Origin: Andrena cerasifolii
Taxonomy: Eukaryota; Arthropoda; Insecta; Hymenoptera; Andrenidae
Length of the DNA: 64,000 nucleotides
Direction: 5' to 3'
Assembly (NCBI RefSeq): GCF_050908995.1
Contig: NC_135119.1
Location: forward strand, 26,317,001-26,381,000
A program made the position numbers and the translations under genes. Below the pieces are notes generated by a model. It searched no databases, was not told where the DNA came from, and worked only from the letters and a program-made list of their open reading frames with translations. Positions 1-12,900 of this stretch are shown in pieces; positions within the stretch are counted from its first letter, which is position 1, and each line of letters starts with the position of its first letter.

Positions 1-1039
1 GGGGTCGCCAGCCAAATGTCGTTGTTACGCTCGGTGATGGACGTGGGCGTTTTATTGGTTGATTCGACGGAGTGCGGAGGTGATTCCTAATTCTTGAGCT
101 CCGGACCAACGTGCCGGGGCGTGAATTGGGGTTTTTTTCGAGTAATTTCAGGTGATGCGATTGTCGAGGGATATTTATGTGGATGATAGTGGTTAGAGGG
201 ATGCTCTGTTGACGTAGGCGTAGGAACTTATTCCTGGTGAGAAATGGGAAATCTTATCTCTGACACTGCGAAGACGGAACCAAGCCCTGATTACAGTTTT
301 TCCAACGAACAGAGTGCTGTTCAAACTTTCAGCTGCGCCGCTCGCCTAGGCGGAACGCCTTATACACGCTTCGCGCATCTTCCTTGCAAATATACTCCAA
401 GGGATATTGAAATTCGAGGGAGAATTAAAATTTTATTAGACGTCTTTCTGACGGGGACATGGGGGTGTTTTTACCCCTGTTCCTTCGCCGTCTGGCAACG
501 GGATCGTCGAGAGATCGACAAGCCCCGATCGATTTTCATTACCCGTTCGGAGATTTATGTAAAATTTATCGGAGGGGTGGAATTTCATTAAAAACACGTT
601 CCTGCCGGTGGGATGCTGGGAGGGAGGAAACGACAGGGCGTTAAGGTGTCGTGGAAAAATATATAACCAATAACTCGCCGTCGCCCACCGTGGAAACAGG
701 CCGGAGCATTAAAGAAGCTGATGGGCCAAAGAAGTTAATTGCGCGTGACACAAATTGTGTCCACGGGAAAAAGGGATTAAAAGGCTTCCGTTAAATAGGT
801 TGTCGCTGAAATATAAAAAGGGCTGGGCGGATAAAGGAACTGGGTTAGATTAGGTCGCTCGTAACGAGCACCAAAACAATACCAGAACCCTCCAATCTTT
901 TATCGATCAAATTCACCGATTAAACTCAATCGTCGAGCACTCGTTTCGTTTAACAATTCATGCCTTGGGTCTACCAAATTTCTTTAAAAAAAAAAATGCG
1001 TGGCAACTATCTACGTGGCGAAAGCATATACATATTCGG
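1..1039. other. No gene recognised
   Basis: Mixed-composition DNA with short unconvincing frames only. If the CpG block at 4.2-4.7 kb is a leftward promoter, this is probably its first intron. Confidence 0.3.
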
Positions 1040-1604
1040 TTAAGGGGTTAGGCCTAGTCAGGCGGTCGAAAAGAGGCGAATATTTGTGAATTTTTTTTGA
1101 AGAAGCGGAAGCGTATATTTTTACAGAACTTTTTGCGCTTAAAAGAGCAACATTTAAAGAACATTTGGTAATTTTTTCGTGGAAAAATATTTACGTTTAT
1201 AATAAAATAACACGCGACATCCGAGAAGCATTTTTAAAAATTTGGTTTTGCGGTGAGCATTGCCATTCGGAACCGGATTATTTAAAATCGAAAAACAAAA
1301 AAGATTTCGTTAGTATATTAATGTATCCTCAGGTTGACGGAGAGAATTTTCCGAAATATTAAGTTAAAACAAAATGGCGGCTATTTAAATTTGAAATCCT
1401 GATTTTTTCGCGTGATTTTTGCAGGAAAAAATCAGGATTTCAAATTTAAATAGCCGCCATTTCTATTTATTTTTTTGTATAGTCTCTTAAGAAAGTGTAC
1501 TAAAGGTGGGTAATACAAATTTTCTATGAAAACTGTAAATTATTCCTGAAAAAAATCTTAAAAATAGCTCACTTTTCCGGCCGCACAGTGGTGTTCCCCC
1601 TTAA
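1040..1604. mobile_element. TTAAGGGG-type element with central perfect hairpin
   Basis: The left end TTAAGGGGTTAGGCCTAGTC and the inverted right end TTAAGGGGGAACACCACTG both start TTAAGGGG, so a TTAA target duplication (as in piggyBac or Kolobok types) is likely. The inner ends differ, so this may be a composite. Its centre is a perfect 38-bp inverted repeat (1372-1409 with 1425-1462) around a 15-nt loop. No transposase frame is present. Confidence 0.6.
1372..1462. repeat. Perfect 38-bp inverted repeat (long hairpin)
   Basis: Left arm 1372-1409 starts AAATGGCGGCTATTTAAATT; right arm 1425-1462 is its exact reverse complement; loop 1410-1424. A perfect, uneroded palindrome of this length implies recent origin or ongoing gene conversion. 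Confidence 0.95.
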
Positions 1605-3374
1605 CGCGAGAAAAAGTCCCTAGGGAGAGAGGTAAAAGACCAATCGAAAATAAAAGCAGCGATTTTGAGAGAAATAAAAATTAGCGATGGTGTTAAAATT
1701 ACAATGCGGATAACCGCGTGACTATCAACAACAATTAACCGTCTCAAGCAAGTAGCAAAAAAAAAAACGATAAATTCCTCCCATAACCTAGTGAAATTAA
1801 CGCGACGTTGCCGCGTGGCAGCAGCGAATAACCGGCACCGATACAGAAGCACTTGCATCGGTAGTAATGATAAATCCAACAACGACGTTTAACCAATCAT
1901 CGTGAGCGTTGCCTAGGGAATCGGGATTATGTTTCGGGACACGTGACCGGGCAACCCAATCACGGGCTGTGAATATTTACTACCGCCGTTAAACTGGGGA
2001 AATTAAGCAACTCGTGCTTGAACAGTAACAGAGGATTACCTGTACACAACAATAATTAATCACTCGAGACGAACCACAGGAAAATTGCTAACATTCCCCG
2101 CGAATTCGAAGAACAAAAAATCCTAGGGGCATAAATAACTAGCACACAATTTCCTCCCACATTTCTTTCATGTTAGTTAGATCGAGGTGAACATATTTGT
2201 TATATTAATTATATATTGTCAGATTAATAAAAACAACGTACGTTGTTTAGTCCGTTCGATGCATTCACAATTTAATTCGATCTTAATTTCAGCGTGATTC
2301 ATCGTTGGGGGACGAAAATCGTTTCCCTATTGTTTATCGCGGATGAAAATAAAACGCGATTGTTGCAAAGCCACCGTGATGAACGGGTAAACGGGGAAAC
2401 GATACGGGAGGGGGAGGGGGGCGAAAAAGCAATTTCAACCGCGTAAAATAATCCTTTTAAGTCGCCCGCGCTACACGTTTAATAATGGCGCACTTAATAC
2501 GCGGCAATGGCCGTGCCTGACGCGTATGTAAACTAACCACTCGGCCACGAGTCCGTCGTTAATTAGAAACTCGACAACACGAAAAAAAAAAAGAGAGAGG
2601 AAAAAATGGGATATTCCTCCAGCCGCGGGACTCCATACGATCGGCGAACGACACCTCGTGATCAGAAACGGCGGAAAATTCAATTTATCCCGAGAAATTG
2701 AAAGATGTCCGATCAATCCCATTTCGTACTACTGAAACGTTATTTCACTGAATTCTTTCCTCGGAATACCTATGTCGAATTCCACGAGGAATATCTCCGA
2801 GGATATGCACTGCGTTGGAATACCTTATCAAGAGCTACGTCGCCCTTGAAATTAAAAAAAATTTCTATTATTAAAGCTAATTTTGAAGAATTCGTTGAGG
2901 CAGTTTCAAAATTTTTGCAGTCAAGATTTCAGGTGTCGAACTACTGAGTCTCGTCGCATTCTAAATTATTTGCAACCCTTAATAAGTGGGGCAACCAGTT
3001 TGTTTGGGTAACCTAGGTAAACAGCATTACTTATAAACACTTCGCATAGCCAGAAGTAATTTCGAAATTGCAGCAGCAGTCTAATCACGCCGCGCGGTAT
3101 GTACCTGCACTTTTTACGCGAAAGGAGAAATCAGAAATCGAGGGGAACAGAGGGTATCGATTCTAAAAAAAAAAAACATCGAGCCTCCTTCTCCTGCATT
3201 CCTCCGCGGAGTACGCTCGGCTATTAACGGCCTAATTAATGTCGTTAATTAAGTTCGAGTATCGATGTGGCGCGACGAGGGGTTGCAAAAAGTGTGGGTG
3301 GACGCGTTGTGGACGCGACCAGTGGTACAGATAACGCCCGGTTCCACGCAAACTTTCAAATGGCCGTTCTTTTC
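1605..3374. other. No gene recognised
   Basis: AT-rich DNA with homopolymer A tracts and scattered short frames, none with recognisable protein or codon bias. Confidence 0.3.
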
Positions 3375-4150
3375 GCGGTGTAAACACGAGGGCGTTCCGA
3401 AGATCCGCCGTAACTGGGTTAACCCTGACAGAGCATTCAGGACGCTGCACGTTCGACAACTGGGGATTGGGCAGCAGCCATGTGTGAGAACCGCTTAACT
3501 TCCGATCGTGTATTTACCTCTTTGAAGCCAGCAAGGACAATGGAAATACAATCGGAAGAAGAAACGAAAGAATTATTCTCGCCTCGAATCCTAACCCCAA
3601 ATCGTGTGCGGAAATGTCCTCCTCGCATTCCCCAAGCACAGTCTTTAACCGCCCATAGGCGTTCCCCGCCGCATCCACGTCAAGCATAGAGTTAAGAGTC
3701 GCACTACCAACCAAACAACCCACAACAGTTCACAAAAATGAGAAATTCATTTAGAAACCTTTATGCGACACCTTATATCGACGTTAAACCGTCGATCACC
3801 AGCCCACGTATCCTCCTCCTTGGAATAAACGAAAGGGCGGTCGGGAAATTCGTAACTAGGTTAATCTTGATAGGTATGGAATTCCCCGCGGGATTCCTAA
3901 ATCAGCGACGGAGCCGAGGAACGCCGATAGATCGATAATCTCCCTCCCTACACCCAAGCTGTTATCCGCCGAGCGGCCGCCCGTCAAGATCGAGAAAGTA
4001 GCGAACGATCTCCGGTAATCGCTACGATCGCGCGTAATCGCTCCCGGAGCCACTCCTCCGGTCCCGGTGTTTCGAACGTTTCGCATTTTCGCGGCATAAA
4101 CACGAGGGCGTTCCACGGAGAGCTCGCAACTAGGTTAACCCCCAGCACTC
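3375..4150. promoter_or_regulatory. Three spaced copies of a GGGCG-GGTTAA module
   Basis: A two-part motif, TAAACACGAGGGCGTTCC followed 10-16 bp later by TAACTNGGTTAAC, occurs near 3383-3426 and 4095-4137, with a more diverged copy near 3827-3866 (TAAACGAAAGGGCGGTC then GTAACTAGGTTAA). All are in the same orientation, left of the CpG-rich promoter block. They could be transcription-factor or insulator modules, or remnants of a repeat. Confidence 0.4.
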
Positions 4151-4229
4151 GCGCTGCGAACGTACGGCGAAGAGGGGCGCGGAAATGGGAGACGAAAGAA
4201 CGGGAAGAGAGCGAGCCAGGAGGACAAAT

Positions 4230-4720
4230 GTTACTCACCCGCGGGCCAGCTGATCGGGAATGACGACGGCGACGTCGCCGATGACAGGTTATAACCTCCA
4301 ATTCCACCGTGATCGAGGATGCCTCTCGACGGGTCGACACGCCGTGATGTCATACGCGACCGTGAGAACGGTACGAGGAACGACGACGGCGGGGAGGGGA
4401 GGAGGAGGAGGAGGGAGCGGGCTACGGAGACCGTAAACGCGTTATCGACTCGACGACTGCGGATAACGATGTGCCACCTTCACTACACCGTTTAACACGA
4501 GCGCGCACCAAACGAGACGAGAGACGACCGTACGACAACAACGACGAGGAACGGCCGAACGGTAGGAAACGTTTCCCTGCTTCCACCACCGACACCGCCC
4601 TCGCGCCTCGCCACACTAACGGTGGCGCCGCGCACGCGCGACGCCGCCTCGAGTCTGCGCATGCGCACACCTCCGCTGCTCCGTACCTCCGCGTCGCGAT
4701 CGCAGTGTTTAGACTATATG
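4230..4720 (-). promoter_or_regulatory. CpG-rich promoter with probable minus-strand first exon
   Basis: A sharply GC- and CpG-rich block surrounded by AT-rich DNA. On the minus strand a strong splice donor (CCCGCGG followed by GTGAGTAAC) lies at about 4234-4241, ending a candidate first exon whose transcript would run leftwards out of the window. The sequence before the donor can be read as protein (VIGDVAVVIPDQLARG) but a TAA precedes it and no ATG lies between, so I treat the exon as untranslated or undecided. A palindromic TGCGCATGCGCA lies at 4656-4667. No second exon could be identified at 1-4.2 kb. Confidence 0.5.
4656..4667. promoter_or_regulatory. NRF-1/Erect-wing type site
   Basis: The exact palindrome TGCGCATGCGCA matches the well-known core of the NRF-1 family (insect orthologue Erect wing). 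Its place in the middle of the CpG-rich block supports that block being a promoter for a housekeeping-type gene. Confidence 0.55.
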
Positions 4721-6338
4721 GCTTTCAGCGACGAAAATCATAACTCAGCGTTTGTCCCAAATTCTTTCCTCGATTTAGCTTCCAAATTAATCGCGTATTA
4801 CGTGGTCACTAAAATATCAGAGCAGACGAGTATTTTGTTTTTCTGAGAAGTGCTTGTATCTGGTGATTTTAAGTGCAAGTCTTTCGAAGGAAAAATAAAT
4901 GAAGCTTAAGAATCTTTTATCGGGTATTCATTGCTCTTTTAAATTTCCTGCTTTGGATGTTATTCGAGGTTATGTAACTCGCGCTTTTATGCGCGGTGGG
5001 AGTTAATTGTAGGTGCGTTGTACAGTTTTGGGGATTTAATGGTGAAACGATTTCGCCAGGGTAGTTTTGAGGTGGGATTTGTTTCGTTTGCGATATTCCT
5101 GGATTAAGCAAGGGTTAGGCGAGGTTTTCCTAGGGTGCTTGTCGTGTTATCGCAAATGAAATCTAGCGGAGATTTTAAAAACGATGTCTCCTCGGCTTCC
5201 GCCCGCCGGGAGAATGCAAATCGACAGTAATTTGAAGTTAGCGCGCGCGACGCTGATACACCCTGCTCTGTGCGCGCGTTATCTCGTACGAGGCACTTCT
5301 GGATTATGATGAATGGAGATTGTTCCGCTGGTATAAGAGCTACAGCTTTGCGGTATATTAATCGCTCAGCTTCAACTATTAATTATCTGCGAAGCGGTCT
5401 CTTTCGGAACCATTTCGTTTCGCATAGCGGATCTTGAACGACCTTGCGAGTGTGCCGTTGAACCCTCTCGAGAAACAATCGCCAATTGGGCTTCGGGATA
5501 AAGTTCCGCTGGAAGAGAGGAAGGTAACCTTGGGGTCTCCTGATGCAGATTCGATTAAAGTCCGCGGGGCACGAAAAAGTTTTCCAATCAGAACGGAACG
5601 TGCTCGCGCGGACCTTTTCTTTTCCCTTCTCAGCGAGGGAGACAATTGGCGGGCAGAACGGGGGAAGAAAGTAGTCCAGTATCCACAAGATATCCTTCCC
5701 AATGAATTCTTCCGTGGCGCGGTAAGGGATTTTATAACGTCGCTGGCTACTTAACAGTTCTCCACTCCACCCGTCGCGATTTCTTTCCTCTTCGGATCCG
5801 CGAAACTTCCAGCCAGAGAAATGAACCGCCTAAGGTCATTACAGGTATCGCGAGCAGTGGCAGGCTTCGCGGGAGATAAAAGGAGCGAGCGCAAGAAATC
5901 AAACCACCAATCACCCAATGTCACTATTGCTCGGTACACGGATAACGCGAAGCTGTAGCGATACCTCCGACTCCGCCGCCAGATGGCATTCCGACCGATC
6001 CCGCTTTCTCGCAAGTGCTCCCTTGACTATCGGTTCGTATATATACGAGTTTCGTCCTACATTCTGACATCCCTGCGTTCCGATGCTTCCACTAGCAGGT
6101 GGAGGACAATAAGGCGGGGACACAAACGCAAAACGCATAGAGTATAATAGAGTAGAGTTTTTGGCCCAGAGGAATTCATATAATTCGATACGGAAAAAAA
6201 GTGCAAATTTTATTTCCTCCATTAAAAAAAATCTCAAAGAGTGTGAGAACACTTTCTCTTCGACTTTCTTCCCCAGACTTTGAGGATTGTCTGCATATTC
6301 GATACGGAAAAAAAGAGTGCAAATAAATTCTCCATTAA
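4721..6338. other. No gene recognised
   Basis: Frames of about 100 codons near 5380-5750 are open on both strands at once, which reflects GC-richer, stop-poor sequence rather than coding; none resembles a known protein. Confidence 0.3.
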
Positions 6339-6895
6339 TTAAGGGGACGGTTACAGTCTTTTAAAAATCGATTTTTTTTTATTTCATTTTTCGAATGTTC
6401 AACCTTTTAGGAATATATGTTTAAAAGGATATTTTGAAATTCGTAAAATTTCCAAAGTCATAGGCATTGAGTAGCGGCAAATGCATGTGTAACAACCGGC
6501 CACTTGGGACTGACGTAAAACTTTAAACGCGTTTTTCTCGAAACAGTGTTCTCAAAATCGGTGGGACCTGTATCTCCAAAAGTTATTATCCGATTCGACT
6601 GAAACCTTTTTTATTTTGAAGAATATACTTCTAGCTAGGGGGAGGGCAGAACAAAATTACAAAAATTGAAAATTTATAATTTTCAAAGGCGTTGAAAGGA
6701 CAAAAAATATAGTGAAAAGGTGATTTCAAACTTCAAATGTCGTTATTTTCTAAGAAATGTCATTTTTGTATTTTTTCTGGTTTCCCTCCTAACCAGAAGT
6801 ATATTCTTCAAAATAAAAAAAGTTTCAGTCGAATCGGATAATAACATTTGAAGATACAGGTTTCACCGATTTGGATGAGTTTTTTTGACGCCTCG
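6339..6895. mobile_element. Fold-back element with one TTAAGGGG end
   Basis: Left end TTAAGGGGACGGTTACAGTC at 6339. Arms of roughly 100 bp (about 6555-6650 and 6780-6880; shared core AGTATATTCTTCAAAATAA, reverse-complemented on the left) flank a short loop. The right terminus is not recognisable, so the copy is truncated or diverged. No coding capacity. Confidence 0.65.
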
Positions 6896-8055
6896 ACTTT
6901 AACGACTCCTCAGTGCGGTCTGCAAAGATTAATTACAAAACAAAAAATATACTTCTATAACTTAAAACATCCTTAATACAATGCAACAAGTTTCATTAAA
7001 TTACATATAGTAGTTTTCCTTTAATTAATTCCTAAAGATCACCTATTTTGATGGGCTCTAGACCGGAACCTCTCCTTAAAATCTTAAAGAGTGCTTAAAA
7101 TCTAAAAAAATGCTAGATAGGACAGTTTAACTATGGAGGGCAGATTAGATATTATATAAGCTTCCTCTGAATATTCAGCAAGCCCACAGAATCCCATCGT
7201 ATGTTCTTGTTTAGCCCCCTGCCCGTGGACGCAGTTGCGGAGAGAATAATGCCGATCGTGTACACGGACCTCTCCGCGGCAGGCAAAAATGTTCGGCGGG
7301 TCCGCGTTACCAGCGGCAGTTTCGCAAGAAAAAAAAAGGACCGCCCGGTGTGGTGTTGGTTAAGTACGATGATGGAGAATTCCCTCGTAACAGCGAGAGG
7401 TACAAACGCAAGGCGGGCGCGAGGCGTCCCGACGCTCGTCTCCACGGGCAACGCGCGCCGATGGATCAAACCGTATCACGTGTTTCAAAGCCCCGCGAGC
7501 TAGCTTTATCGAGCAGCATTTAGTTCCGTCGGAGCACGACGTATCATGATTAGTTTTACAGAGTTTTACGGCGGCCCCGGCGTCGCCCCTCGGAGGTTAG
7601 ACCCGCCGCGATCCCGCTAACCGAATCGCAACTTCTCGCCGGGGCCCGCCGAGCCACGGAGTAAGTAATTGCGACGCTCCGCCCGGGGAGAAGTGGGATC
7701 CATTTAAAAATAAGAAAACCATCGATCCGGCCGCCGTCGATAGCCCCGGCAGTCCTCCCTTTAATTGGGGACTTTGGTAAACCGGGAGCCGCAGAAACTT
7801 CGCCCTCCCCTTTTGCTTCGAGCGATCCAAGGGGAGTTGAAATTAAATTTCTCGATTTCCATCGGTTTAAAGTTCCTCCGGGTTCGGGGGCTCTCTGTGA
7901 TCGTCGCGAGGGGGGCAGTGATTACTTAAGAAGTCGATTGATCGAGCTGCAATTGAGGATTTCGACGGGACTGCACGATTGAATTCGGTGGTTAAGATCG
8001 AGGCAGCCAGAGGGGCGGGAATATCGCGGGCGGGGTGAAAAACCTCTGATACTCG
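6896..8055. other. Upstream region of DRC9, no other gene recognised
   Basis: Becomes GC-richer from about 7560 (CGGCGGCCCCGG, CCGCCGCGATCCCG), compatible with a promoter for DRC9 and an untranslated leader, but no defining site is visible. Confidence 0.3.
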
Positions 8056-9796
8056 ATGGCTACACTCCGGGCGGATGGTTCTTCAGGCCTCTCGCCAGTG
8101 GAACGACAGGCGATATTAGCACTGCTCGAGGAGTACGCAAATGCGCTGGCCATTTACCACAACACCCTGGAAAAACCACTGGGACGCGATAACTGTATCC
8201 CGGCCGACTGCATCTTTTCTGGGGACGAGTACGTTGCACAGCGATACCTTCTGTAGAATCGTAATGATACCGCGGAGTGGGAGAGAAACTGTGCATTAGA
8301 GGGTCGAAGAGATCTGACGTTAGGGTGTCCGAAAAGTATGAAAGCAAGTTTTTAAGTAAGCTCAGAGAGTTGCTAAGTTCTTGGCAAGTATTCGCAATTT
8401 ATTTACACAGTTATGAGTGGCATATCCACAATTGTGAATTGTGTTATTTAGGCAGTTCGAGATTAATAAATAATAGATTAATACAGTAGCACTAGATTTT
8501 TTACTGACCTCGGCTAGCTTTGTTAATAAATTGTATAAATTTGGTGCATACTGTTTGGACACCTTGTATAAGCTATCAAAGAAGGAGACTCGCACCTTTT
8601 GCATGTGGGCATGTTGCAGCGACTTGGACGTATCGAGTATGCAGCTCGATCTCGATGACATTGCGAGAATAGAGGATGCGAAAGAAGAGGCTGCGTCCGC
8701 GAAACTTTACGAGGACAGGTTCGAGTCACTTTGTTGGGTCACTGAACAAGTTCTTTACAATTTTTAACACCAAGAAGTTGCAGATGTATCAGGATGTAGA
8801 ATGAACAGTGTTGAACCTTACAGTAGCGCCTCGATTATATTAATCAATTATCAATGAAATTGTTATTCCACGCTTGGTTTTCGTTGCAAGTAGGATTTTA
8901 GACAGCTCTTTTGCCCGTTAACGCTCCTCGAGTAATTAAACTTTCCATTGTACGATGTTCCACTGTTCAAACCTTCTCAAACCGCACTGCTGTGAAACTG
9001 CCCCAACAATACTTCACAGTTCATACGTAAGAAACATTGTGGAAGCCCTGATAGAAGAGATCAGCGAGCGTGGAACCTACAAGATTTTGTCCGACGAGGT
9101 GGAAAAGATAACAGCGCGCAGGAAGGAGGAAGAGGCCCTGCTGGCAGAGAAAGAGAGGCTGGAGAAGCTAGCAGTAGAATTGCAGAAGACGATCGCCGAG
9201 GAGAAGATCGCGAACGATGAAGAGAAGAGACGTATGATGCAAGAACTCGCCGAGGAACAGGTACTCGATTCGCGTGGCGCACGGTTTCAAACGTTTCTAA
9301 CTATGGTAACGCGGCATTCGGAAACGGCACAGAGGAGCCTGGAGAAGCTGCAGCTAACCGCAGACGTGGAGCTGAAGTACTTCACCGCCTGGGAGGAAGC
9401 GAGGTGCGAGCAAAACGCGCTACAGTGGGGCATGGAAATAGAGAGGTTGGAAAGAACACTGAACGAGTGTCGCGTTCGTGAGAAAAATCAGGAGCGCGTT
9501 CATCGAGAACGAATGAAGTTTCTGATGCAGGAAACAGAGGTGAGTGCAAAGTAAGATAGGTTAAGCAGTAGTGGGGTCTCCAACGCGCATGCTCGGAAGA
9601 TTGAAACAGCGCTGAGTGGAGTAGAGGTGCAGCAAGCGATCTAGTATGGAGGCTTCACTGAGTAGACCTCTATAGAAGTTCCTTCTTTTCCAGCCCTCCT
9701 TCTAATTCATCCTAAAATATCGCTATAACTTGGTAGGGTAGACCGGGGGTGGTAGAAACACTTTGACTTTGGAATACGATTGCGCAGGAACTGTTG

Positions 9797-9849
<53 letters not shown>

Positions 9850-9866
9850 ATTATTATTATTATTAA

Positions 9867-9912
<46 letters not shown>

Positions 9913-9935
9913 AATAATATTATTATTATTATTAA

Positions 9936-9978
<43 letters not shown>

Positions 9979-12900
9979 GGGAAATCCTTTAGTGTACAGA
10001 GATACAAAATTATTACCATTACTACATAGAAAGATAAAAATAAGAGAAGGAAATCAAATATATATATATATAAAATAATAACATAAAATAAAATAATATA
10101 ATATAAAATAAAATAACAAAGATAAATTAAGATGAGATAATAATAGATAACAAACACATAACATAACATAAATATAAAATAACATAAACTGTTACATTTA
10201 CAACAGAAACTCTTATACGGAAATGTTACTTACTTATTTCATATCATTGAGTCACAACAGTTTCGTTATTTCTCAACTAATATCCAAGTTATTAATAAAA
10301 AATGAGAAACCCCCTGTTATTTGGGACAAAAATGAAAGAATACATACAATCTTTTAAACATTCACATTTGTATATCAAAAGCTGTTCTAACCTGAGTTTT
10401 ATTACATAAATACACTAATTATTCTTGATTATTTCGATCTTTGTCCATTACGTGCCGCACTGTGCGAGGCCTCGAAAGGTTCCGATTTGACAAACGTTCT
10501 CGAATTCACAGAATTTTGAAAGGAAAACCAAGGAGTGGGAGGAACGATACGCTCGCGAGAAAGAAATGTACGAGAACGAGATCCGCCAGCTTCGTATCGA
10601 GATAGCGACTCGACAAAAGGAACTTGACGAACTTAAGAACGAGGTAATCAAGCTTCCCTTCCATACAATAGAACTTAAAGACATTCTGAATTGTCGAATC
10701 ATGTGGAATGACACTTCCCTTTAGATACACTTATAAATTATTTATTTATATCAGCCCCTTTAGCCCCATTAAGGGGTTATGCCTAGTCAGCTTTCGAAAA
10801 CGAACGCGAATTTCAAGAATTTTTTGTGGAATATCTACTGTATCTTGTATTGCAACTATTCGCTTATTTTAAAAGTACATATATGCACCAGCTCTCAGTA
10901 ATTTTTTTTATTGAAAAACATTAAAAAATGAACGAATAACAGCTGTTCTCGCGAAAGCTGTGTTGATATCGGTGAGCAAGATATTTCGCAAACCACTGTA
11001 TCGATTGGCCTAAACTTTTGCAGACTTCTCTTATATACCAAAGACTAGTAGATGAACGAAGGATTTTTTATTTTAACAAAAACTGTATTTTTAATTAACG
11101 AAAAACGAACAATTCAGACATCGGAAAATAGTGGTTTTGCGTCAAACGGCCGCCGTTTTGTCAAAAACCAACTTTTTGAAAAAGCCTTCGTTCATCTACT
11201 GAATTCAACCATATATTAACAGAATGTTTTTGAATTTTTAATTTTAGCTGATCAGGTTCAGAGAAAACTTGCTCACCGCACAGCGCCTTTGTCAAAACAG
11301 TTTCCGCGAGAATGGCTGTTATTCGTTCATTTTTTAACGTTTTTCTATAACAAAATTACTGAGAGTTGCTACATATATGTACTTTTAAAATAAGCGAATA
11401 GTTGTGAAAAAATATACAGTAGATAATCCACAAAAAATTCCCGAAAATCGCGTTCTTTTTCGAAAGCCCTAAAACAGGCCTTTTTTCAAACGCAAATTGT
11501 AAAGCGATAAATAACAGTAGAGAGAACAGTTTTGTCTAATTTTAATCGTTATTCTATGAGCTTTAACACCAAAAAATAAAAATCTAAATATCTCTATATA
11601 CATAAAAGTTGCGAGTAAAAACGTAAAGGCGTGAACCCGGTGCACCGTTTGATGGAGAACATAAAATCTCAAAAACCGCTCCAACGATTTGAATGAAAAT
11701 TTAATGAGAGATGCAGAAAACCATTCTCTACGATGTGTCGGGAGCAGATTGTCGCGACAAATTCTTGAAAAAAAGATAAAAAATATTTTTCATACAAGAA
11801 ATCGATAAAATCGCATTTTTCAACATAAAAATTGTATTATTTTTTTTCTCGACAATCTGCTCCCGACACATCGTAGAGAATGGTTTTCTGCATCTCTCAT
11901 TAAATTTTCATCCAAATCGTTGGTGCGGTTTACGAGATTTTATGTTCACCATCAAACGGTGCACCGCGTACACGCCTTTACGTTTTTACTCGCAACTTTT
12001 ACGTACATAGAGATATTTAGATATTTCTTCTTTCTTGTTAAAGCTCATAGAATAACGATTAAAATTAGACGAAACTGTTCTCTCTACTGTTATTTATCGC
12101 TTTACAATTTGCGTTTGAAAAAAGGCTTTTTTAGGACTATCGAGGGTAACCTACCCCCTTAATTATATCACTAGCGTGATTAAATGGTATTACACAAATC
12201 CACTAGATTTTCCTGGCACGGCTCTCGCAATCCCAATTCTTTTACTTACGACGTCCATTCGGAGCACAAATCAGAGAGTATAAATCCAAGTCGAATTAGT
12301 TAAGAAAAATAATCGCCTTCTCCAAGCTGCTCACTACAAACCCGTGCAAACGTAAACACTACTCACGGAAAACGATTCCTCGGCTACTATGGGATCCAGG
12401 CTCTCCTTTCCCCGAGACAGAGGCAATGTAACAGCCCGGGTCATTAAGAAAGAAACGACCACCTCCCGCGCGAACGCAAGGCTCGTCTCATTAAGTATTC
12501 CGTGTGTTGCCGTTGATTTACTGCACCGCGACCGTGCTAAGCCTATTGGAAATCAAGCACGGTAGCCCGCACCTGTAAGCTTAGAATCTACGTGCAATGC
12601 GGAAATTCTGCCGGGAAATCGATAACTCGTGTCAAGAACCTGTTTGTGGCTATTCTAAATCGCGCGAAATTCCATGAGCGCGACGAGGGGGTGGGGGTGG
12701 AAAAGAATTCGTGCCACGCGATTCAAGGCGACTTACAAAATCTGCGGAGACGCCCAACAAACAAATTCCTTGCTCGTGGAAACGGACGCGGGGAGGCGGG
12801 CCACTGGGCGAGCATAAAAATGGGAAATTTGACTTACAGGATTAGGATCGCCTGAGGCGCCCCGGTGCAAGCTGTGGGGAATAGAAAATTTATCTCAAAG

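Noticed and set aside
5379..5754. Overlapping frames of 101-107 residues on both strands
   Set aside because: Simultaneous openness in several frames indicates composition, not coding.
9723..10169. Poly-Ile/Leu/Asn frames
   Set aside because: Translations of an (ATT)n microsatellite.
11469..12162. Two near-identical 71 and 80 residue frames on opposite strands
   Set aside because: They are the two arms of a fold-back element; low-complexity AT-rich translation without domain.
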